Positions 16,524-25,037 of a DNA stretch of 48,268 nt are shown here, one piece after another. The translations under genes were made by a program, and so were the position numbers. The notes under the pieces are model-generated. The model was not told the DNA's origin. It did no database searches and saw only the letters and a list, made by a program, of their open reading frames with translations. The stretch's first letter is position 1, and each line of letters starts with the position of its first letter. This DNA is from Bacillota bacterium (lineage in GTDB: Bacteria > Bacillota > Clostridia > Oscillospirales > Ethanoligenentaceae), in assembly GCA_023391535.1 (NCBI GenBank), contig JAEWAU010000036.1, positions 1 through 48,268 of the forward strand. The letters run 5' to 3'.

Positions 16524-17924
16524 TTATTTTCCGATGCAGAACTTCTCGAACACGCGGTCGATCACCGCGTCGGAGGCTTTCTCGCCCGTTAGCTCGCAAA
16601 GCGCGCCGAGCGCCTGTTCCACGCCAACCGAAACGGCGTCCAGCGTAAACCCGGCGGTTTCGGCGTCCAGCGCGGAGGCCGTCCCTTCGGCGGCGCGGCG
16701 CACGCAGTCGAGCTGGCGCTCGTTCATCAGCAGCGGCTCGTCGGCTTCAAACCCTTCGGCGCCCACCGTTTCGCGCACGGCCTGCGCGAGTAGGCTAAAC
16801 CCCTCGTTTTGCCGCGCGCTCACCGAAACGGTGCGCGGAAAGCGTTCTTGCACCGCCGCGAGATCGAGCGCGCGGGGCAGGTCGCTTTTGTTGCACACGG
16901 CCACGGTGCGCGCCGGGTTAAGCGCCGTGAGAAGGCGTTCATCCTCGGGGGAAAGCGGCGCGGAGGAATCGAACACCGCGAGAACAAGCTGCGCGCCCGC
17001 GATCTTTTCGCGCGCCCGCGCAACGCCGATCCGCTCGGCCTCGTTTTCCGTTTCGCGCAGCCCGGCGGTGTCGCACAAACGCAGCGGCAGGCCGCAAAGC
17101 TCCACGGTCTCCTCCACCACGTCGCGCGTGGTGCCGGGAGAGGCGGTGACGATGCTCTTTTCAAACCCGGCGAGCGCGTTCATCAGCGTGGATTTGCCCA
17201 CGTTCGGGCGCCCCGCGATGGCCGTGAGCACGCCTTCGCGAAACAGCCGCCCGCGGCCGAAGCTGCGTTCGAGCGCGCGCAGGCCCGTGTGAAGGGAGGA
17301 AAGCGCCGCGCGCAGGTTTTCCGGCTCCAGCGCCGGCACCCCCTCCTCGGGGAAATCCAACCACGCGGCGATATCGGCGGAAATTTCGAGCAGGCGCGCC
17401 TTGATTTCCTGCGCTTTGGAAAACAGCGCGCCGGAAGCCTCGCCGCGCGCCGCGCGCAGAGCCGCGTCCCCCTGCGCGCCCACAAGGTCCATCACGGCCT
17501 CGGCGCGTGTCAGGTCGAATTTTCCGGCCAGAAACGCGCGCTTGGTGAATTCCCCGGGCTGCGCGGGGCGCGCGCCCGCGCGCAAAACGGCGTCGAGCAC
17601 GCGCCCGAGCAGGTAAGGCCCGCCGTGGCACGAAAGCTCGGCGGTATCCTCGCCCGTAAAGCTGTGCGGGGCGCGGAACACCAGCAGCACCGCGTCGTCG
17701 AGCGCTTCGCCGCCCGGCGTGCCGTCCGCAGCATCGCCGCCGGCCGCTTCCGGTTCGTGCACCGTTCCGTAAGCCGCCCGGTAACCGCAAAGCTCTTCCA
17801 CCGGCGTTTTGCCCGCGGGCGTGAACACGCGCGCCGCCACGCGCAGCGCCCCGTCCCCCGAGATGCGCACCACGCCCAGCCCCGCGGGGAGCTGCGCGGT
17901 CGCCACCGCCGCAATGGGTTCCAT
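16524..17924 (-). CDS. mnmE: tRNA modification GTPase MnmE (TrmE)
   Basis: This 466-aa protein has the N-terminal folate-binding/dimerization domain, a helical domain and an inserted GTPase domain with G1 'GRPNVGKST', G3 'DTAGLR' and G4 'NKSDLP'. It ends in the MnmE hallmark F-C-I-G-K. It works with MnmG on U34. The ATG at 17924 sits behind AAAGGAGGG; the longer frame start at 18062 is rejected. About 110 bp of AT-rich DNA separate it from mnmG and could hold a secondary promoter (TATAAT on the minus strand near 16512). Confidence 0.96.
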   Translation of the reverse strand: MEPIAAVATAQLPAGLGVVRISGDGALRVAARVFTPAGKTPVEELCGYRAAYGTVHEPEAAGGDAADGTPGGEALDDAVLLVFRAPHSFTGEDTAELSCHGGPYLLGRVLDAVLRAGARPAQPGEFTKRAFLAGKFDLTRAEAVMDLVGAQGDAALRAARGEASGALFSKAQEIKARLLEISADIAAWLDFPEEGVPALEPENLRAALSSLHTGLRALERSFGRGRLFREGVLTAIAGRPNVGKSTLMNALAGFEKSIVTASPGTTRDVVEETVELCGLPLRLCDTAGLRETENEAERIGVARAREKIAGAQLVLAVFDSSAPLSPEDERLLTALNPARTVAVCNKSDLPRALDLAAVQERFPRTVSVSARQNEGFSLLAQAVRETVGAEGFEADEPLLMNERQLDCVRRAAEGTASALDAETAGFTLDAVSVGVEQALGALCELTGEKASDAVIDRVFEKFCIGK

Positions 17925-18114
17925 CGAAATCCCTCCTTTCCGCTTTCCTGTTTTCTGAACCCCGTTTTCTCTGAAAAAACAACCGCGCCCGGTTTCGGCG
18001 ATTGCCGCCGGCGGGCGCCGGGGCGGTTGCCGAACCGGGCGTGATTTTTGAAATGCGGCCAAAGCAATTTACACCCGCCGCAAAACTTTGTTCCGCGAAA
18101 CCGGAATACTTATG

Positions 18115-18801
18115 TTACTCGGCTCCCTCGCGGCTTGGCCGCGGGCCCTGCCCTCCGGGCCTTGCCCGCTCGGCTCCGATGACGACGCGGCGGTTCGGGT
18201 CCTCGCCAACCGACCACGAAGTCGCTCCCTTTACCTCCTGCACGGCAGTGTGGATGATGCGCCGCTCGTAGGGGTTCATGGATTCGAGCGTGGTGCTGCG
18301 CCGTGTACGCACGGCGTTCTGGGCGATGCGTTTTGCCAGCGCCTCGAGCGTCTGCTCGCGCTTTTTACGGTATCCGCCCGTGTCGAGCGTGACGCGGCGG
18401 TAGGCCTCCTCGCCGCGGTTGGCCACGAGGGAGGTCAGGTACTGGAGCGCGTCGAGCGTTTCGCCGCGGTGCCCGATGATGACGCCCATGCCGTCGCCCT
18501 CGATATCGAAGACGACGCCCTCTTCGGACTCCTCCTCCGTAATCTCCGTTGCGCCCAGGTCCATATGCTCCAGAATTTCGGAAAGGTAGGTTTTGGCGCG
18601 CGCGGAAGCCGATTCCTCGTGCCACACGCGCACCTTCGCGCCGGAGCCGCCGAGCAGCCCGAGCAGCCGCTTGGAGGGCAGCTCCAGAATCTCGACCTCC
18701 ACCTGTTCCCGCTCCATGCCGAGCTTTTCACAAGCCGCGTTGATCGCTTCGTCGACCGTCCTTCCGGCGGCGATGGCCTCATATTTCACCGGTATGACCA
18801 T
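18115..18801 (-). CDS. khpB: RNA-binding protein Jag/KhpB (SpoIIIJ-associated)
   Basis: This 228-aa protein has the three Jag domains: Jag_N (1-50, 'AAGRTVDEAINAACEKLG' and a 'KRLLGLLGG' strand), a KH domain with the GHRG loop (about residues 108-120, 'GVIIGHRGETLDALQYL') and an R3H domain with R-x-x-x-H in 'NPYERRIIHTAVQ'. It is an RNA-binding regulator tied to cell elongation and division, normally encoded right after yidC as here. The ATG at 18801 has GGGAG 5 nt upstream. Confidence 0.94.
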   Translation of the reverse strand: MVIPVKYEAIAAGRTVDEAINAACEKLGMEREQVEVEILELPSKRLLGLLGGSGAKVRVWHEESASARAKTYLSEILEHMDLGATEITEEESEEGVVFDIEGDGMGVIIGHRGETLDALQYLTSLVANRGEEAYRRVTLDTGGYRKKREQTLEALAKRIAQNAVRTRRSTTLESMNPYERRIIHTAVQEVKGATSWSVGEDPNRRVVIGAERARPGGQGPRPSREGAE

Positions 18802-18814
18802 CCTTTCTCCCGAA

Positions 18815-18831
18815 CCGCGCCTGAGGCGCGG
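18815..18831. other. GC-rich hairpin between yidC and jag
   Basis: CCGCGCC and GGCGCGG pair around a 3-nt loop in the 69-bp gap. No T-tract follows on the minus strand, so it is more likely an RNA-processing or stability hairpin than a terminator. Confidence 0.4.
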
Positions 18832-18870
18832 CCCGTTTCTAGCAGCGATTTCCGTTTCCGGCGCCCGCGG

Positions 18871-20082
18871 TCAGCTCCTTCCGTCTTCTCCGCCGTCCCC
18901 GTTTCTCGGTTCGTTCATGCGGGATTGCGCGAGGCGCCTGCGCTGTTCCTCCCGGAGCTGGCTCCGGCTCTTCTTGCCCTTGGAGTTGGTTTTCACGGGT
19001 TCCTGCGCCGGACGCCCGGCGTTTGGCGCGGACGAGGCGTTCGCCGGCAACTTCGCCGTGCCGGAGCCGCTCTTGCCGGGGGCTGCGCCCTGCTGCTCCT
19101 GCTGCATCTCCATGGCCTTGCGCGTAAAGCGCTGCATGGCGTTTTCCTTTACTTTCAGCTTACCGCTGGCAATATCCTGACGCCGCTGCTCCTGCCGCGC
19201 CTCGGACTGCGCGGCCAGCTTTTCAATGCTGAAGAAGCGCTGCAGCAGAATCACCTGCACGAGCATGAACAGGTTCGAGATGATCCAGTAAAAGCCCACG
19301 GCCGCCGGGAGCTGGAACGCGAACCAAACCGACATCAGCGGCATAAGGAACACCATGAGCATGTTGTTCATGCCGGCGCCGGGCTGGCCCTGCTGCACGG
19401 CCTTGTTGAGGCGCATGCTCAGCCAGGCCGAAAGGGCGCTCGTTATATAGCAGAGGATGGGGATGAGCACCAGAAGGTGGAACCCCCACTTCGGGTTCTG
19501 CGAAAGGTCGATGCCGAACAGGTTGAAATCGATGGGGTGCACGTGCCCCAGAAACGGCAGCTTGTCCATGTTGCCCTTCATCGCCTTGGCGATGTAAAGC
19601 TGAAGCTGGGCGCTCTTGTTGCTGACGTGCATATCGGTGAGCACGCTCTGGAGCGCCGTGTGAATTTTGTCGATGGTGGGCTGGTTATACCAGAAGATAT
19701 ACGTAAGCGGCTTGTAAACCACCGCGAACAGGCCGTAGAGGATGGGCATCTGGATGAGCAGCGGCAGGCAGCCCGAAAGGGGGTTGTATCCCTCCTCCTG
19801 GTAGAGCTTGCTCATCTCCGCCTGAAGCTTCTGCTGGTCCTTGGCGTACTTTTTCTGGAGCTGATCCATCTTCGGCTTCATGCGCAGCATTTCTGCCGAG
19901 GACCGCTGCTGTTTGATGGCCAGCGGGAACAGAAAAATGCGCACCACGACGGTGAAGATGATGAGGGATACGGCGTAATTCCCGGAAAAGAGGTAAGAAA
20001 AACGCAGCACCAGGCCCAGCGGATAGCAGATGATATCGTTGAACAGGGTGCCGAATACGCCGAAGAACGAGCCGAAATTCAT
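18871..20082 (-). CDS. yidC: Membrane protein insertase YidC/Oxa1
   Basis: This 403-aa integral membrane insertase cooperates with SecYEG and SRP. Hydrophobic segments appear at about 20-60 (with the family arginine in 'VVVRIFLFPL'), 105-130 ('SGCLPLLIQMPILYGLF', the conserved YidC block), about 200-220, about 250-270 and 275-295. The hydrophilic C-terminal tail of about 110 residues is rich in K, Q and R, as in ribosome-binding tails of Oxa1-type proteins. It has no lipobox, unlike Bacillus SpoIIIJ. The start overlaps the yidD stop (ATGA). Confidence 0.95.
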   Translation of the reverse strand: MNFGSFFGVFGTLFNDIICYPLGLVLRFSYLFSGNYAVSLIIFTVVVRIFLFPLAIKQQRSSAEMLRMKPKMDQLQKKYAKDQQKLQAEMSKLYQEEGYNPLSGCLPLLIQMPILYGLFAVVYKPLTYIFWYNQPTIDKIHTALQSVLTDMHVSNKSAQLQLYIAKAMKGNMDKLPFLGHVHPIDFNLFGIDLSQNPKWGFHLLVLIPILCYITSALSAWLSMRLNKAVQQGQPGAGMNNMLMVFLMPLMSVWFAFQLPAAVGFYWIISNLFMLVQVILLQRFFSIEKLAAQSEARQEQRRQDIASGKLKVKENAMQRFTRKAMEMQQEQQGAAPGKSGSGTAKLPANASSAPNAGRPAQEPVKTNSKGKKSRSQLREEQRRRLAQSRMNEPRNGDGGEDGRS

Positions 20083-20372
20083 TTGTTTTTTTCCTCCAAA
20101 GCCCGGGTTTGTTCACTCCCGGGGAGCGCGGAGCAGCCGCGCTTTTTCCGCCGCGGATATTCGAGCGGCACGGGATCGTAACCGCCGGGGTGATAGGGGT
20201 GGCAGCGCAGCACGCGTTTTACGGCGAGCAGCCCTCCCCGGAACGCTCCGTAGCGTTCCACCGCTTCCAGCGCGTAGGCGGAGCAGGTGGGATAATACCG
20301 GCAGCTCGGCGGCAGAATGGGCGATACCCATTTCCGGTAAAGCCGGATAAGAAAACAAAAAACCTGTTTCAT
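20079..20372 (-). CDS. yidD: Membrane protein insertion efficiency factor YidD
   Basis: This 97-aa protein carries the family signature 'LYRKWVSPILPPSCRYYPTCSAYALEAVERYGAFRGGLLAVKRVLRCHP--PGGYDPVP'. YidD is a small membrane-associated helper of YidC-dependent insertion and normally sits between rnpA and yidC. The longer frame back to 21026 runs through rnpA and is a shadow. The lysine-rich C-terminus overlaps the start of yidC by 4 nt. Confidence 0.94.
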   Translation of the reverse strand: MKQVFCFLIRLYRKWVSPILPPSCRYYPTCSAYALEAVERYGAFRGGLLAVKRVLRCHPYHPGGYDPVPLEYPRRKKRGCSALPGSEQTRALEEKNK

Positions 20373-20393
20373 GGCGGACGGCGCTTTCCTTTG

Positions 20394-20435
20394 CCGGAGC
20401 GGCCGCGCGGCTTTTTCAAAAAAAGCCCGCTCCGG
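20394..20435. other. Inverted repeat between rnpA and yidD
   Basis: CCGGAGCGG (20394-20402) and CCGCTCCGG (20427-20435) frame an inner stem of G/C and A/T runs. It lies in the 83-bp gap and could form a strong mRNA hairpin between the two cistrons. Confidence 0.45.
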
Positions 20436-20455
20436 AGAAGACCCTCCACGGAAAA

Positions 20456-20863
20456 TCAATCCCCGCGGACGCCGGCGGTGCTTTCCGGGGCCGCGGGCGC
20501 GGAATTCTCCCCCGCCGCGCGCGGCGGGCGCGCGGGCAGCAGCTTGGCGCTGCCGAAAATGCCGCGCAGCACGCGGTGGATCTCCTGTTCCTTGAGCGTT
20601 GCCGTGCGGGCGCGCGCCACGAACACCAGATCGTACCCCTGCGGCAGCGAAGGGGCGAGCGCGCGGTACGCCTCGCGCAGCACGCGGCGCGCCCGGTTTC
20701 TTTGCACCGCCTTGCCGATCTTGCGGCTGGTGGTGATCCCCACGCGGTTGATGCCCTTCCTGTTTTTCAGGATATAGACCACCGCCGCAGGGTTTACAAA
20801 CGAGCGTCCCTTCTGGTACACGCGCTTGAATTCGTAATTTTCGGTAAGCGTTACGGTTTTGAT
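20456..20863 (-). CDS. rnpA: Ribonuclease P protein component
   Basis: This is the protein subunit of RNase P, which helps the catalytic RNA bind pre-tRNA. The core 'LTENYEFKRVYQKGRSFVN', the RNR box 'KAVQRNRARRVLREAYRAL' and 'GYDLVFVARARTA' are clear. The conserved N-terminus (I-K-T-V-T-L-T-E-N) begins at an ATC codon (20863-20861) with GGGAGG exactly 8 nt upstream and no in-frame ATG, GTG or TTG at that site. The nearest upstream start, a GTG at 21010, has no RBS and would add 49 unrelated residues. The C-terminus has a short Ala/Pro-rich extension. It is downstream of rpmH, as in most bacteria. Confidence 0.93.
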   Translation of the reverse strand: MKTVTLTENYEFKRVYQKGRSFVNPAAVVYILKNRKGINRVGITTSRKIGKAVQRNRARRVLREAYRALAPSLPQGYDLVFVARARTATLKEQEIHRVLRGIFGSAKLLPARPPRAAGENSAPAAPESTAGVRGD

Positions 20864-21039
20864 GGCGAAAACCTCCCGGTTTCCGGGCGCGCGGGCGCGG
20901 GAAAGAAAAAGACCACGATTTACAGCGCTTCCGGTTGCACGGAGGGTGCCCCGGGCGCCGCGCCTTCCCGCCGAAGGCGGGCAGGGCGGAACGCGGCCGC
21001 ACGTCCTCACAATTGGAACGCTGCAAGGTGGCCTTGCAA

Positions 21040-21174
21040 TCAGTAGGTCAGCTGCTTCCTACCCCTGGCCCTGCGGCGGGCCAGAACCTTACGGCCATTG
21101 CTCGTGGACATCCTCTTGCGGAAGCCATGCTCTTTCGACCTGTGAATCTTCTTGGGCTGGTATGTGCGAATCAT
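21040..21174 (-). CDS. rpmH: 50S ribosomal protein L34
   Basis: This 44-aa highly basic protein has the L34 pattern 'RTYQPKKIHRSKEHGFRKRM' and 'NGRKVLARRRARGRK'. The ATG at 21174 lies behind AAAGGAGGG. It is the first gene left of the origin, divergent from dnaA, with its own promoter. Confidence 0.97.
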   Translation of the reverse strand: MIRTYQPKKIHRSKEHGFRKRMSTSNGRKVLARRRARGRKQLTY

Positions 21175-21296
21175 GGGGATCCCTCCTTTCGGGCTTGGGC
21201 GTCTTTCGCGTCGAACGGGAAACCGGCCGCCTTCCGCCCTTCCGGGCAAAAAAGGGCAGTCCGCTCCCCCGCAAAAAGCCACCATATCATTGAATC

Positions 21297-21326
21297 ATTA
21301 TAGTATAACCCGCTTTGCTCTGTCAA
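21297..21326 (-). promoter_or_regulatory. Sigma-A promoter of the rpmH-rnpA operon
   Basis: On the minus strand a perfect TTGACA (21326-21321) and a perfect TATAAT (21302-21297) are 18 bp apart, about 120 nt upstream of rpmH. It is one of the best promoters in the window. Confidence 0.85.
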
Positions 21327-21833
21327 CTGCGAGTTTGCGCGCAAAACGTCCGCTTCCGCGTCTTTCTATTTCCCGCCGTTTCGCCGCAAAACGCCTTCGG
21401 AGCGAAATAGGTGAAAAAACATCGCGTTTGCGCGTGCCCATACTGTTTTACTGCGTTTTTCCCGGTTTATCCGCGCTTTTTGCGCGTCTTTTCACAGGCT
21501 TCCCGCTTTTCGCCGCTTTGCGCGGCGAAAATTTATCCCTTTCCTTTTTTCCCTTTTTGTGATATTATTTATAGTGCTTATCCGTATGCCCGCCGGCGAG
21601 CGCCGCGCAGGGCAATTATTTCGGCGCGTTTTTTTGCGTTCCGGCCGGTTTCATCTCCCGGCCGCGCCGAAATACGTTCCGCGTTGATCTCTTTATTTTA
21701 CGATTTGTTTTTATTTTCCGTTTTGTTTTTGTTTCTTTCCATATTTCCGCCCCGCAAGTCCAATGTAACGGGTTTTCAACACTTTCAACAGGGTTTTAAA
21801 CAATCTTTCACCGATCAGCCGGAGGTACCACAC
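21327..21833 (+). promoter_or_regulatory. dnaA upstream region, about 500 bp without a gene
   Basis: This non-coding region lies between the rpmH promoter and dnaA. It has T-rich runs (about 21535-21575, 21690-21740) and AT-rich spots such as ATATTATTTATAG near 21563 that could hold the dnaA promoter. TTATCC fragments occur, but I see no full DnaA boxes. An open frame through it fused to dnaA is not conserved-looking. Confidence 0.45.
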
Positions 21834-23186
21834 ATGCAGTCCTTTTCGGAAGTTTGGGCGGGTGTCTGCGCCTATTGCTCCACCCTCATCAGCAACACTG
21901 CGATGACGACCTGGATTCGCTCCATTGAGCCGATGGGGCTGGTGGGCGACGAGGCCCGGCTTTTTGTGCGCTCCGATTTCCAGCGGCAGATCGTCCAGAG
22001 CCGTTACGCGAACTTTCTGGCCGACGGCTTCCGCGAAACGCTGGGCTTTCCGGTTACGATCCGCATCTTCACGGAGGAGGACCGGCCCGGGCAGCCTGCG
22101 GCCGCGGCGGGCGCGTCCGCCGCGCCGGAACCCGAAAGCGCCGAGGATATCGAGCAGACCTACGCGAAGGCGGAATACGAATACACGTTCGACACATTCA
22201 TTGTGGGCAGCTCCAACAAATTTGCGCACGCGGCCTCGCTCGCGGTGGCGGCAAACCCGGCCAACGCCTACAACCCGCTGTTCATCTACGGCGGCTCGGG
22301 CCTTGGAAAAACGCATCTTCTGCACGCCATTCAGCATGAAATCGCGCAAAACAACCCGGAAATGTCCATCATCTATATCAAGGGCGAGGATTTTACCAAC
22401 GAGCTGGTGGAATCCATCCGCCAGAACACACAAATGCAGTTCCGCAACAAATACCGCCAGTCCGGCGTGCTTCTCGTGGACGATATTCAGTTCGTGGCCG
22501 GCAAGGAATCCACGCAGGAGGAATTTTTCCACACCTTTAATTCCCTCTACGAGGCGCACCGGCAGATCGTGCTCACGTCCGACCGGCCTCCCAAGGAGAT
22601 TCAGACTTTGGAGGACCGCCTGCGCACGCGTTTCGAGTGGGGCCTTCTCGCGGACGTACAGCCGCCGGATTTTGAAACGCGGCTCGCCATCATCCGCCGC
22701 AAAGCCGAGCTTTTAGGCATCACGCTGCCCGACGAGGTCTCCGAATTCATCGCGAACCGGCTCAAAAACAACATCCGGCAGCTCGAGGGCGCCGTTAAGA
22801 AAATCAAGGCCTACAACCTGCTCAATCACATGCCTCCGAGCATCTCCACGGCGCAGGAGGCCATCAAGGATATTCTAAACGACAACCAGCCCACGCCCGT
22901 AACGGTGCAGCGCATCATCGAAGAGGTGGGCCGCACCCTCTCGGTTTCCCCCGAGGAGATCCGCAGCAAAAAGCGTTCCGGCAACATCTCCACCGCGCGG
23001 CAGGTTTCCATGTATATCGTTCGCGAAATCACGCAGATGTCCACCACCGCCATCGGCGAAGAATTCGGGCACCGCGACCACGCCACCATCGTCTACGCCA
23101 TTCAGAAGATCGAAAAGGACATGCGCCGCAACCAGCAGCTCAAAGCCACCGTCGAGGATATCGTCAAAAACCTCCAGGCCAAGTAG
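21834..23186 (+). CDS. dnaA: Chromosomal replication initiator DnaA
   Basis: This 450-aa initiator has domain I (1-80), a short A/P/E-rich linker (about 85-105) and the AAA+ domain with Walker A 'GGSGLGKTH' at about 153 and Walker B 'LLVDDIQF' at about 212. Domain IV has the DnaA signature 'GHRDHATIVYAIQKIE'. The ATG at 21834 has GGAGG 8 nt upstream. The frame open back to 21411 has no RBS and is not part of the protein. DnaA-box clusters follow its stop codon. Confidence 0.98.
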   Translation: MQSFSEVWAGVCAYCSTLISNTAMTTWIRSIEPMGLVGDEARLFVRSDFQRQIVQSRYANFLADGFRETLGFPVTIRIFTEEDRPGQPAAAAGASAAPEPESAEDIEQTYAKAEYEYTFDTFIVGSSNKFAHAASLAVAANPANAYNPLFIYGGSGLGKTHLLHAIQHEIAQNNPEMSIIYIKGEDFTNELVESIRQNTQMQFRNKYRQSGVLLVDDIQFVAGKESTQEEFFHTFNSLYEAHRQIVLTSDRPPKEIQTLEDRLRTRFEWGLLADVQPPDFETRLAIIRRKAELLGITLPDEVSEFIANRLKNNIRQLEGAVKKIKAYNLLNHMPPSISTAQEAIKDILNDNQPTPVTVQRIIEEVGRTLSVSPEEIRSKKRSGNISTARQVSMYIVREITQMSTTAIGEEFGHRDHATIVYAIQKIEKDMRRNQQLKATVEDIVKNLQAK

Positions 23187-23360
23187 CGCGCGGTGCGCGC
23201 GGCCAATTCGAACGGGGCCGGATGCAAATTTTCAGCCGGTTCCCCGCGCCCGGCGCCTGCGGTGCGGCACTCCGGATAGCGCCGGGTGCAGATGATTGCG
23301 TTTCTCCCCGCTTATATTTTCCGCCCTTCCGCTCTGCTTTAAACAACTTCACCGGGCGGG

Positions 23361-23635
23361 TTTTCCACAATTTCCGGCGCGGCAAAGGGCGGCGCAAGAG
23401 TAAGGCTTGGTTTTCCACCGGATTTTCCACATCTCAACAAAACGGAATCCACCGCTTTCCACATTGTCCACAGCGCGGGATTCTTCCCTGTGGACAACTC
23501 CGGCGGATTCCACAGCACCCGAACAAGCCCCGAAAAGCGTTTTTCCCAAGGCGGCGCGCGCTCCGGCGGCTCCTTCTCCACCGTTTCCACAGCCCCTACT
23601 GCTTCTGCTGTTTTTTCTATTCTTTTTTCTCTCAG
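23361..23635. other. Replication origin oriC: DnaA boxes, DnaA-trio-like run and unwinding region
   Basis: DnaA-box-like 9-mers lie at 23361 (TTTTCCACA), 23411 (TTTTCCACC), 23423 (TTTTCCACA), 23455 (CTTTCCACA), 23464 (TTGTCCACA), 23489 (TGTGGACAA, reverse), 23506 (GATTCCACA) and 23583 (GTTTCCACA). Four bases after the last box begin five CTN triplets (CTA CTG CTT CTG CTG, 23596-23610). They resemble the DnaA-trio element, which is read as 3'-GAN on the other strand. A T/C-rich stretch (23611-23635) suits a duplex-unwinding element. Gene strand polarity switches next to this region. Confidence 0.88.
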
Positions 23636-23716
23636 AAAGCCCGTCCGCCATTCCCCCTTTTCGGGCGGGGTCTTCACGTTCTTATTTCCATCTTCTATCC
23701 GGGAAGGTCGTGTACC

Positions 23717-24823
23717 ATGAAATTCATCTGCGACAAAAAAAGCCTCTCCGACGCGGTAAGCATCGTGCAGCGCGCGGTTTCCGTCAAATCCACGCTGCCA
23801 GCGCTGGAGGGAATCCTCGTCAAAACGGCGGAAAACTCCCTCACTCTGCTCGCCTACGACCTCGAAATCGGCATCACCACCACGCTTCCCGCCGAAATCG
23901 CGGAACCGGGCGAAATCGTCCTCAACGCGAGGCTTTTCTCCGAGATCGTGCGGCGCCTTCCGGCCGAAAAAGTCACCGTCGCGGCCGACCAGAAGCTTCT
24001 CACCACCGTTTCGAGCGGCGTGGCGGAATTTACGATTCTGGGCCTCTCGGCGTCCGAATTCCCGGAAACCCCGGCCCTTTCGGAATGCGAACAGGCCGAG
24101 GTTCCCCAGAACATGCTCGCGTGCATGATCCGGCAGACGCTGTTCTGCGTTTCGGCGGACGATTCCAAACCCGTGCACACCGGCGCGCTGTTCGAGCTCA
24201 CAGAAACCTCCCTGCGCATCGTGGCCGTGGACGGCTACCGTCTGGCCATCCGCACCGAAGAGCTCAAAAACGGCGTGCAGCTCAGCTTCGTGGTGCCGGG
24301 CAAAACCCTTTCGGAGCTGCTCAAAATGCTCGGCGATACCGACGAGCCCGCGCAGCTCAGCGTCGGCAAACGGCACATTCTTTTCCGCGTGGGCCGCTAC
24401 ACCGTGGTTTCGCGCCTGCTCGAAGGCGATTTTCTCGATTACCGCAGCGTGCTTTCCGGCACGCACGCGGCGCAGCTGCGCGTGAACGTGCGCGCGTTCT
24501 CCGAAAGCGTGGAACGCGCCTCACTGCTGATCTCCGACCGGCTCAAATCGCCGGTGCGCTGCACGTTCGAGCCCGACCGCATCAAGATCACCTGCTCCAC
24601 AAGCACCGGCAAGGTCTACGACGAAGTCCCGGCCGCTCTTTCGGGCGAACCGCTGGAAATGGGCTTCAACAACCGCTACCTGCTCGACGCGCTGCGCGCC
24701 GCCGAATGCGACGAGGTGCGCGTACTGCTTTCCGGCGCGCTCGCGCCCATGCGCATCTGCCCGCCCGAGGGGGACCGTTTCCTCTTCCTCGTGCTGCCCG
24801 TGAGGCTGAAAAGCGATGTCTGA
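23717..24823 (+). CDS. dnaN: DNA polymerase III beta subunit (sliding clamp)
   Basis: The 368-aa beta clamp has the three-domain repeat architecture; the start 'MKFICDKKSLSDAVSIVQRAVSVKSTLPALEGIL' and the C-terminal 'PMRICPPEGDRFLFLVLPVRL' match the family. It tethers replicative polymerase to DNA. The ATG has GGGAAGG 9 nt upstream. The frame running in from 23222 crosses oriC and is discarded. Its end overlaps yaaA by 8 nt. Confidence 0.98.
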   Translation: MKFICDKKSLSDAVSIVQRAVSVKSTLPALEGILVKTAENSLTLLAYDLEIGITTTLPAEIAEPGEIVLNARLFSEIVRRLPAEKVTVAADQKLLTTVSSGVAEFTILGLSASEFPETPALSECEQAEVPQNMLACMIRQTLFCVSADDSKPVHTGALFELTETSLRIVAVDGYRLAIRTEELKNGVQLSFVVPGKTLSELLKMLGDTDEPAQLSVGKRHILFRVGRYTVVSRLLEGDFLDYRSVLSGTHAAQLRVNVRAFSESVERASLLISDRLKSPVRCTFEPDRIKITCSTSTGKVYDEVPAALSGEPLEMGFNNRYLLDALRAAECDEVRVLLSGALAPMRICPPEGDRFLFLVLPVRLKSDV

Positions 24824-25037
24824 AAACCGTGCCGTGCAGATTAAAACCGAATTCATCAAGCTCGACCAGCTGCTCAAGTTCGCGGGCCTCACCGAAACGG
24901 GCGGCGCCGCGAAGGACGCCGTGGCGGGCGGAGGCGTACTCGTAAACGGGCAGCCGTGCCTGCAGCGCGGGCGCAAGCTGCGCGCGGGCGACGTCGTTTC
25001 GTTTTCCGGAACCACCCTGCGGGTGGAGGGCCCATGA
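24816..25037 (+). CDS. yaaA: S4-domain RNA-binding protein YaaA
   Basis: This 73-aa S4-domain protein ('IKLDQLLKFAGLTETGGAAKDAVAGGGVLVNGQ') is the conserved small gene between dnaN and recF in Firmicutes, related to E. coli YbcJ. It probably binds structured RNA; in Bacillus it has been linked to 50S subunit assembly. It overlaps dnaN by 8 nt and recF by 4 nt (ATGA), so the three are translationally coupled. Confidence 0.92.
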   Translation: MSENRAVQIKTEFIKLDQLLKFAGLTETGGAAKDAVAGGGVLVNGQPCLQRGRKLRAGDVVSFSGTTLRVEGP

